IMG/VR virus record: IMGVR_UViG_3300032046_000177
Span: 1-27,384 of that record
Length of the DNA: 27,384 nucleotides
Reading direction: 5' to 3' (one strand)
DNA from: a virus
Shown here: positions 22,108-27,384 of the stretch, one piece after another
Layout of the letters: each line of letters opens with the position of its first letter
How positions within the stretch are numbered: position 1 is the first letter of the stretch
Notes under the pieces: model-generated
Told to the model about the DNA's origin: nothing
Seen by the model: the letters and a program-made list of their open reading frames with translations, nothing else
Databases searched by the model: none
Translations under genes and position numbers: made by a program

Positions 22108-22680
22108 ATGGCAGCTACATTCAGTTTCTATCACGTATATGGAACGACCCCTTCAACGGAGGTGGCTTCAACGGGCAATACACTGAACTTTTTTGGTGGA
22201 ACGAGCTTGACTAATACTGCAGTCTATGAGGCAGCAGCGGGAACAGCTAACTACAACAACACAGCGTCAAACATTGCAGCTGGTTCGAACTCATGGCCAA
22301 TCTGGATTACTGGGAGATTCTCAACGGCAGGTGCTGGAACATTCAACAACATAAAGTTCTGGCAGTATACCGAAGCGAACGGTTCAGCTTTCTGGAATGC
22401 TTCAGCTTCAATGATTGCAGTTGGTACAGTCGTGGCAGCTTATGCCGCACCGACAACTAGAGCGACTGGAGCAGGACAAGCTTCAAACGTTCAGGTTCCG
22501 ATAAGCAGCAGTTCAACGACAGCTCCTGGTTCACCTTTAGTTTTGGGAATAGTTTCCACAGCAGGTGCAGGAACGTGTTTATCACCTTCTTACGTTGTTT
22601 ATCAGCTTACGACAGCAACAACGGCTCCAGCTGGAGACACGGCTACTGCGGGATTCACATTCCAATACGACGAACAGTAA
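22108..22680 (+). CDS. structural protein with its own promoter (190 aa)
   Basis: Small residues dominate (Ala, Ser, Thr, Gly) over an all-beta pattern: MAATFSFYHVYGTTPSTEVA, WPIWITGRFSTAGAGTFNNI, KFWQYTEANGSAFW and a final FTFQYDEQ. This fits a virion surface protein. It has its own extended -10 promoter and codon usage close to that of the capsid gene (GCT, GGT, TTC), both signs of high expression, so a decoration protein or major tail component is a fair guess. No family is recognised. Confidence 0.68.
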   Translation: MAATFSFYHVYGTTPSTEVASTGNTLNFFGGTSLTNTAVYEAAAGTANYNNTASNIAAGSNSWPIWITGRFSTAGAGTFNNIKFWQYTEANGSAFWNASASMIAVGTVVAAYAAPTTRATGAGQASNVQVPISSSSTTAPGSPLVLGIVSTAGAGTCLSPSYVVYQLTTATTAPAGDTATAGFTFQYDEQ

Positions 22681-22707
22681 ATATAAATAACCATTTAATT
22701 CAATATT

Positions 22708-24147
22708 ATGGCAAAAATAGGCGGAGTGATTGGAGTCCCCTCCTTGGGCATGGTTTCAACACATTTCTTAGGTGCGAGAGCCATGCTCCAGGGAGACTTA
22801 GGCCTCAGTTGGGTTGATAAGATAGTCTTGGACGAAGAGATGAGGTCATTGGGAAAACCGACCGATGTCGGTTCAAAAAAGCAATACATAGCAGAATATG
22901 CAATAGAACAGGGTGCGGATTGGGTTCTATACATCGATGATGATGTTATCTTCCCACCGAACACATTGATTAAACTTCTCCACAGGAATAAGGATATAGT
23001 CGGAGGAGTCTATTGGTCCAAGTCAGAACCCCCAGTGCCTTTGATATTCAAAGGACACATGCAGGGAACTTACAGGGACTGGCACGCAGGAGACTTCATT
23101 AAGGTTGACGCCATGGGAATGGGTCTAACCTTGATAAGGACGAAAGTATTCAAGGCAATGGAGAAGCCTTGGTTTACGTTAGATTATACCTACCAAGAAG
23201 CCGAGAATAGAACAACGAAAGATTACGGAACAACAGAGGATTTGTACTTTTACAAGAAAGCCAGAGACCACGGGTTTGAAGTCTGGTGTGACACGTCTCT
23301 ACAGGCGTGGCATTACGAAAAAAATACCAAACAAATGTTTGGAATACAGAATGACTTTCCTCAAGCAATCGCTGGTTCGGACTTAAAACCAAGAGGAAAG
23401 AAATTGATAGCGGACATTGGGTCAGGAGAACACAGTCCCTACTTCCCAGAAGGAATTCCAGTCAGAATGGACATAAGGGAAGAGGTTAAACCCGACATAG
23501 TCTGTGATGTAAGAAGTATTCCTGAACCAGATGAGAAATACGACATAGTATTTTCATCACATACGTTGGAGCATTTTTCTCACAAAGTAGTTGATGTTGT
23601 GCTGAGAGAATGGACAAGGATACTTAAGATAGGTGGAGAGTTAAGATTGATACTTCCGAATCTTGAGTTTGCTTGTGACAGCATAATAAAGAGCAAAGGA
23701 GAAATTGATTACAATGCAATCAATATTCTCTATGGAGAACAGACCTATCCGAAGAACTTCCACGCTTGCGGATTTACCCAGAAGACTTTAGCGAGATTAT
23801 TAGAAAAGATGGGATGTTTAAAAGATATATTAGTTGTCTTTGATGGACCCAAATATAATCTTCTTGCCAGTGCAGTTAAGTATAAAAAGACAAGACTCTT
23901 TGAGTCTATACATCCAAGTTATTCGCTCAAAGGAGGAATGCATCGCATTGCTCCCTTACAAAAGGCCGATGAACATTCGATGGAAGAAGTAATGTTTAAA
24001 CAAAACGATGTCTTACGAAAAAGAGGAAAGGGCAATCTTCAATTATCTGACAAACGACATAAAAGGGCTGGAAAGAAAAACAAAGATAAAGTTAAGAGAC
24101 ACAAGACTCACTCCAGCACATCTAGCACGAGTAACATTACTCTTTAG
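22708..24147 (+). CDS. glycosyltransferase-methyltransferase fusion (479 aa)
   Basis: Residues ~1-215 form a GT-A type glycosyltransferase: ADWVLYIDDDVIFPP with the DDD metal/nucleotide motif at 77-79, and GTTEDLYFYKKARDHGFEVW for the acceptor side. Residues ~230-400 are a class I SAM methyltransferase with motif I LIADIGSGEHSP, acidic MDIREEV, and VFSSHTLEHF (283-290) typical of type 11-like enzymes, then LREWTRILKIGGELRLILPN. The two together could add and methylate a sugar on phage protein, DNA or host surface polymer. The C-terminal tail after residue ~411 is encoded by the 50-bp repeated stretch and then basic low-complexity sequence. The last 140 nt overlap the next gene in another frame, so the true end may be earlier. 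Confidence 0.85.
   Translation: MAKIGGVIGVPSLGMVSTHFLGARAMLQGDLGLSWVDKIVLDEEMRSLGKPTDVGSKKQYIAEYAIEQGADWVLYIDDDVIFPPNTLIKLLHRNKDIVGGVYWSKSEPPVPLIFKGHMQGTYRDWHAGDFIKVDAMGMGLTLIRTKVFKAMEKPWFTLDYTYQEAENRTTKDYGTTEDLYFYKKARDHGFEVWCDTSLQAWHYEKNTKQMFGIQNDFPQAIAGSDLKPRGKKLIADIGSGEHSPYFPEGIPVRMDIREEVKPDIVCDVRSIPEPDEKYDIVFSSHTLEHFSHKVVDVVLREWTRILKIGGELRLILPNLEFACDSIIKSKGEIDYNAINILYGEQTYPKNFHACGFTQKTLARLLEKMGCLKDILVVFDGPKYNLLASAVKYKKTRLFESIHPSYSLKGGMHRIAPLQKADEHSMEEVMFKQNDVLRKRGKGNLQLSDKRHKRAGKKNKDKVKRHKTHSSTSSTSNITL
23942..23991 (+). repeat. 50-bp exact direct repeat, glycosyltransferase-gene copy
   Basis: Identical over 50 bases to 5239-5288. Here it encodes HRIAPLQKADEHSMEEV in the frame of the fusion gene; upstream it is read in another frame. 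It lies where the conserved methyltransferase sequence ends. Confidence 0.95.
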
Positions 24148-24226
24148 CAGTGGGAAGATATCAAGTCGAGAGGCAAAAGACATAATAACTAAATTATATG
24201 TACAACTGGGAAGCACTCGTGAATAA
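24008..24226 (+). CDS. small helical protein with GatB/YqeY-tail-like motif (72 aa)
   Basis: MSYEKEERAIFNYLTNDIKG is followed by LTPAHLARVTLLFSSGKISS and REAKDIITKLY. The L-x-P-x-x-L-A-x-x-x-x-L-x-x-x-GKIS-x-x-x-A-K-x-x-x-x-x-L pattern recalls the helical tail domain of GatB/YqeY proteins that binds tRNA. The likeness is short and may be only that of a three-helix bundle. It overlaps the fusion gene's tail by 140 nt and the next gene by 29 nt. The composition of this frame is more protein-like than the overlapping low-complexity tail. Confidence 0.55.
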   Translation: MSYEKEERAIFNYLTNDIKGLERKTKIKLRDTRLTPAHLARVTLLFSSGKISSREAKDIITKLYVQLGSTRE

Positions 24227-24581
24227 CGAGTTAGTAAAACAGATAGAACAGATAGACGGGTTGTCCGAAGAACAAAGAAACAAGACGACAATGTTCCAGT
24301 GGATTGATTACGACACCGAGCGTAAGGTGGGAGTTGATTTAACTGACGGTTCGTTTTTTATAAACGATCAAATACTTCATGCTGGAGAAGATGACGTCAG
24401 GGATTTGAGTGATAGGGGAGATTACAGAATTATTTATGCCACAAGACATACAATAATTGGAGGAGGAGATGATCCAAGCAATTATCTTTATCTTGTTGGA
24501 TGGCAAGTGACCGACGAAGGAAAAAATAAGAAAAGAATTTTGTATATTTATCCTTCGGGGACTGTGATATTTGGAGGATGA
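24198..24581 (+). CDS. conserved-type phage protein, hypothetical (127 aa)
   Basis: MYNWEALVNNELVKQIEQID, then TMFQWIDYDTERKVGVDLTD, RIIYATRHTIIGGG, YLYLVGWQVTD and RILYIYPSGTVIFGG. The ending YLVGWQ-x-x-x-x-x-x-x-x-x-x-I-x-Y-I-x-x-x-G-T-I resembles a family of small beta-rich phage proteins seen near fibre genes. There is no function I can name. It starts inside the previous gene (29-nt overlap). Confidence 0.68.
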   Translation: MYNWEALVNNELVKQIEQIDGLSEEQRNKTTMFQWIDYDTERKVGVDLTDGSFFINDQILHAGEDDVRDLSDRGDYRIIYATRHTIIGGGDDPSNYLYLVGWQVTDEGKNKKRILYIYPSGTVIFGG

Positions 24582-24608
24582 TAAACAATAATTTAATAGG
24601 TCAATTCA

Positions 24609-24662
24609 ATGACTGTAGGACAATCCAATGTGAAAGAGGACTACATTGGGTAGTCCTTTTTT
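24609..24662 (+). promoter_or_regulatory. attenuator-like leader with alternative hairpins and 14-codon frame
   Basis: CCAATGT (24625-24631) can pair with ACATTGG (24643-24649), which would disrupt the terminator stem at 24637-24657. A further TGTAG (24614-24618) can pair with CTACA (24641-24645). A short frame from ATG 24609 to TAG 24653 reads MTVGQSNVKEDYIG and overlaps both hairpins. The terminator's T-run ends 5-6 nt before the fibre ATG, so the fibre gene must be read through it. This is compatible with attenuation; no ligand or trans factor is indicated. Confidence 0.4.
24637..24662 (+). terminator. rho-independent terminator directly upstream of the fibre gene
   Basis: Stem AGGACTAC (24637-24644) / GTAGTCCT (24650-24657), loop ATTGG, then six T (24657-24662). 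The 8-bp stem is perfect. It lies just before the ATG of the fibre gene with no promoter between them. Confidence 0.8.
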
Positions 24663-24667
24663 AATAT

Positions 24668-27384
24668 ATGGCACTAACAGATAACATATTAAGTTGGTAC
24701 AAGATGAACGATAACGCCGCTTCAACAGCGGTGAGTGATTCAACCAACAATTGTCCAGGAACTGCTGCTCAAAATACAAATCTGATTTCAACTCCAGATG
24801 CCACACCTGCGATAGACAGAGCATTAAGTTTTAACGGAACTTCGGACTCAATTTCTCAAGCTGGTAGCAACGCATTGGCTAACGAATGGACAGTTGCTGG
24901 ATTTTTTAAACTCAATGATGCTGGAGCAGATGCGTCTCGACAAGTTTTAGTCAACTGGAAACCAGGTTCGGGAGATGTAAATAGAATAGAATTTGAAATA
25001 GTTGGGGGTGTCCAAGCTCCTTTGTTGCAGGGTCACATAATGGCAAGGATAACAAGTTCAACTGGGTCTGTTGGAGGAGTCAAAACTTACAGTGGAAATA
25101 CTTTAACCGTAGACGCAACTTGGTATCATATTGCGGAGACTTGGGATGGAACTAATTTAAAACTATACATAAATGCAGTAGAGGACACACCGTATACAAT
25201 ACAGGACAATACTGCTGTGACGATGACTTCCAGCGTTAGGAATAAAAGACTTGGAAGAAATACTGGTGGGGCAACTTTTTATTTCAATGGAATAATGGAT
25301 TTAGTTGGTTTCTGGTCAAGAACGTTGAGCCAATCAGAAATATCACAATTATACAATAGTGGATCTGGGTTATTATTATCATTTACAGACGTTGCAGATT
25401 TAGAATCCAAAGGAAATATAAGACCTCATCTACCGAAGGATTTGAGAAGTAGAGGAAATATTAGACCTCATCTTTCAAAAGACTTAAGAACTAAGGGTGG
25501 GATTAAATATCCCGATATTCCCAGAGGACTACAAACAAAGGGAAACGTAATAGACTCCAAAGTCTTAAGATACGAGTCTGGTCAATACAACGGAAGTAGC
25601 ACTCTTTTTACTCACACTTGCGGAGGAGCATATCCTGGATTAGTAGTTTTTACTAGAGCTTCTTATACTTTTCCCTGGCTGGGAGTGACAAGTGTAACGT
25701 GCAACGGTGTAGCCATGCACCAGGGTCCAGCTTCTGGACAGAGTTCTGTTGGTATAAATCAAAGTTGGTATTATGAGAGTCCAATAGTTGGTGACAATAC
25801 AATCACAATAATTGGTGGAGGTGGTATTCAGAGTTTTTCTTTTTCATTTGCTGGAGCTAATCAAGATGATTTGGTTGGATTTGCTTATGCCGAAACTTCT
25901 TCTACTAGTGGTTCATACTCTAAAGTTTGTGCAACTGAATCTAACGATAGTATATTAGTTGATTCTATAGATAGCGATATTGCAGCTATGCCGTCTCCTG
26001 GAGTAAACCAGATTGCAAGAATCAATGACGGAGTTAGTCATAACACCAGCACTCAAAACACAACTACGGCAGGGAACTATACGATGGATTGGACTTTAGG
26101 TTTCTCTTTCTTTGATTACAATGTGCTGGAAGTTAAGGAATTTGTTCTTACTAAGATTAAGTCTTTACAATCAAAGGCGTCAATAATACCTACTCCTGTG
26201 GTTGCAGTTTTGCTTATCGCAGCTGGTGGAGGGGGAGGAAAGGGTGACCAGGCAAGTCAAGCAGGTGGTGGAGGCGGTGGTGGTGGATATGTATATGATG
26301 CATCTCGTTCTGTCATTCCTTCGACAATATATCCTGTAACCGTTGGATTGGGATCGGCAGGAATTGAAGGTGGTAATTCTATATTTGATAGTTTAATAGC
26401 GATTGGTGGAGGACGTGGAGGGAGTTATGCTTCGGGCCCAGGAACAGATGGAGGGTCGGGAGGAGGTGGTTGTTCTAATCATGGTGGTCTTGGAACTCAA
26501 GGATATGATGGAGGTGATGGACTATCCAGCTATGCTGGTGCTGGAGGTGGAGGAGCTGGAGCAATAGGACAAGATACCCAGGGCAGTGCTCACGGAGGTG
26601 ACGGAGGAATTGGAATAGTAAATCCAATAGTTGGTTCTACTTCTGGTGAAAATATCGGAGGGATATATTATCTTGCTGGTGGAGGGGGAGGTGGTGCTAA
26701 TAGTGGAAGTTATGGTATTGGAGGAGATGGAGGAGGAGCAGATGGAGCTCAGGGAGGACTAAATAATGGTCTTGCTAATACGGGAGGCGGCGGAGGTGGT
26801 AGATATTATATAGGTGGAATGGCTTCTGGTGGTTCAGGAGTAGTTGTAATTACTTATCCAACTGGAAGTTTAATTGGTGCACTCGGAGGAACAATTACTA
26901 CTGTGGGAGGAATGACTATCCACACATTCAATGCAAGTGGAACGTTTTCGTTTCAACTTGGCTGGAAAGATTTAAGAACAAAGGCAGAAATTATTAGTTC
27001 TGGTGCTATAAGAAGACAAAAAGATTTAGAGTCTAAAGCTAAACTATTCCCTCAACAGAAGAAAGATTTGGAATCTAAAGCAAATGTTTTTCATAATTGG
27101 AAAGATCTGAGGACAAAAGGAAACATAAAGCCTCCCATTTTAAAAGACTTAGAATCCAAGGGAAACATAAAGACTACAAATCGCAAGGATTTAGAAACCA
27201 AGGGAAGAATAAAGCATACATATCCCAACGATTTAAGAACCGAGGGTAATCTTTGGAAAACCACTACTACTTATAAAGACTTAAGGTCCAAGGGTTCAAT
27301 AAAGAAAACCAATCGCAAAGACTTAGAATCTAGGGGAAGTATTTCAGGAAGCATAAAGAAGGACTTAAGAACAAAGGGAAATAT
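24668..27384 (+). CDS. large tail-fibre protein, LamG + Gly-rich + repeats (3' end outside window)
   Basis: Open for 905 codons to the window end with no stop. Residues ~1-235 form a LamG/concanavalin-like domain (SWYKMNDNAASTAV, WYHIAETWDGTNLKLYIN, GIMDLVGFWSRTLSQSEISQ). Then come ~14-residue repeats (KDLRSRGNIRPHLS type, ~244-297), a beta-rich middle (~298-500), and a Gly-rich domain of ~510-765 opening AVLLIAAGGGGGKG and closing GGSGVVVITYPTG, like Gly-rich phage fibre tips. From codon 767 the 14-residue repeats resume (about ten copies) to the edge. LamG and Gly-rich parts suggest binding of host surface glycans. A short linker-like repeat separates globular units. It is downstream of a terminator-like hairpin. 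The true C-terminus is not visible. Confidence 0.82.
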   Translation, partial: MALTDNILSWYKMNDNAASTAVSDSTNNCPGTAAQNTNLISTPDATPAIDRALSFNGTSDSISQAGSNALANEWTVAGFFKLNDAGADASRQVLVNWKPGSGDVNRIEFEIVGGVQAPLLQGHIMARITSSTGSVGGVKTYSGNTLTVDATWYHIAETWDGTNLKLYINAVEDTPYTIQDNTAVTMTSSVRNKRLGRNTGGATFYFNGIMDLVGFWSRTLSQSEISQLYNSGSGLLLSFTDVADLESKGNIRPHLPKDLRSRGNIRPHLSKDLRTKGGIKYPDIPRGLQTKGNVIDSKVLRYESGQYNGSSTLFTHTCGGAYPGLVVFTRASYTFPWLGVTSVTCNGVAMHQGPASGQSSVGINQSWYYESPIVGDNTITIIGGGGIQSFSFSFAGANQDDLVGFAYAETSSTSGSYSKVCATESNDSILVDSIDSDIAAMPSPGVNQIARINDGVSHNTSTQNTTTAGNYTMDWTLGFSFFDYNVLEVKEFVLTKIKSLQSKASIIPTPVVAVLLIAAGGGGGKGDQASQAGGGGGGGGYVYDASRSVIPSTIYPVTVGLGSAGIEGGNSIFDSLIAIGGGRGGSYASGPGTDGGSGGGGCSNHGGLGTQGYDGGDGLSSYAGAGGGGAGAIGQDTQGSAHGGDGGIGIVNPIVGSTSGENIGGIYYLAGGGGGGANSGSYGIGGDGGGADGAQGGLNNGLANTGGGGGGRYYIGGMASGGSGVVVITYPTGSLIGALGGTITTVGGMTIHTFNASGTFSFQLGWKDLRTKAEIISSGAIRRQKDLESKAKLFPQQKKDLESKANVFHNWKDLRTKGNIKPPILKDLESKGNIKTTNRKDLETKGRIKHTYPNDLRTEGNLWKTTTTYKDLRSKGSIKKTNRKDLESRGSISGSIKKDLRTKGN
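25397..25560 (+). repeat. fibre protein repeats, first block
   Basis: Four units of about 14 codons: ADLESKGNIRPHLP, KDLRSRGNIRPHLS, KDLRTKGGIKYPDIP and RGLQTKGNVIDSK. The first two share 10 of 14 residues. A weak unit (KSLQSKASIIPTP) recurs near 26160. Confidence 0.85.
26966..27384 (+). repeat. fibre protein repeats, second block
   Basis: About ten units of 13-18 codons with consensus KDL(R/E)(T/S)KGNI-x5, for example KDLRTKGNIKPPIL, KDLESKGNIKTTNR, KDLETKGRIKHTYP and KDLRSKGSIKKTNR. They run to the window edge, so more may follow. Confidence 0.88.

Noticed and set aside
25397-25560. Fibre repeats as a CRISPR-like or satellite array
   Set aside because: The repeats are in frame and vary at synonymous positions, so they are protein repeats.
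24668-27384. Diversity-generating retroelement target
   Set aside because: A fibre gene is present, but there is no reverse transcriptase, template repeat or adenine-biased paired segment in the window.
1-27384. tRNA genes, CRISPR arrays and IS elements
   Set aside because: No cloverleaf, regularly spaced repeats, transposase or terminal inverted repeats were seen; the exact repeats found are single pairs.

Overview
The window looks like the packaging, head and tail region of a double-stranded DNA tailed phage (or prophage) of a bacterium. Large and small terminase, portal, scaffold-like protein, HK97-type major capsid protein, adaptor-like and ejection-type proteins, and a large tail fibre follow one another on the + strand. 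No tape-measure or tail-tube gene is recognisable, so a short-tailed (podovirus-like) virion is the best guess. The code is standard: TAA, TAG and TGA all end genes. Arg is mostly AGA/AGG and Ile is often ATA. Almost no gene has a Shine-Dalgarno sequence, and several ATGs lie only 6-9 nt after a -10 box, so leaderless or non-SD initiation is likely. The host is bacterial (group I chaperonin, TATAAT-type -10 boxes), but its phylum cannot be read from the sequence.

Layout. 1-1605: end of a GroEL-type chaperonin, a small overlapping gene, a GroES-like co-chaperonin and two small proteins. 1607-4991: ParB-domain/adenine-or-cytosine methyltransferase, DUF5681-type small-terminase candidate and a GpA-like large terminase, joined by ATGA overlaps. 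5053-8848: portal, preceded by one and followed by eight tiny Lys-rich genes. Eight of these nine small proteins carry a peptide of the form [V/I/L/M]A-x-K/R-M. 8896-12554: scaffold-like protein, major capsid gene split by a group I intron that carries a LAGLIDADG endonuclease gene, and two structural proteins, closed by a strong terminator. 12584-22053: a new promoter, then coiled-coil, nozzle-like, fibre-like, adaptor-like and ejection-type proteins. 20735-20869 holds a small antisense membrane-protein gene. 22059-24581: a structural protein with its own promoter, a glycosyltransferase-methyltransferase fusion and two small genes. 24609-end: an attenuator-like hairpin set and a very large, Gly-rich, LamG-containing fibre protein cut by the window edge.

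Things that stand out. (1) A promoter element occurs five times with an exact geometry: AATATCCACATAGA (one copy reads CCCC), with 19 nt from its TAG to a TADAAT -10 box. (2) The family of micro-genes shares the A-x-K-M tag, which may be a sorting tag for small proteins packaged in the head (inference). (3) Two exact internal duplications, 37 bp from the terminase gene and 50 bp shared with the glycosyltransferase gene, lie at the 3' ends of tag-family genes. (4) The capsid-gene intron can be folded base by base (P1, P3, P4, P6-P10) and its exon junction set precisely, but the last intron base appears to be C instead of the near-universal G. (5) A terminator with a competing hairpin and a 14-codon leader frame sits 6 nt before the fibre start codon.
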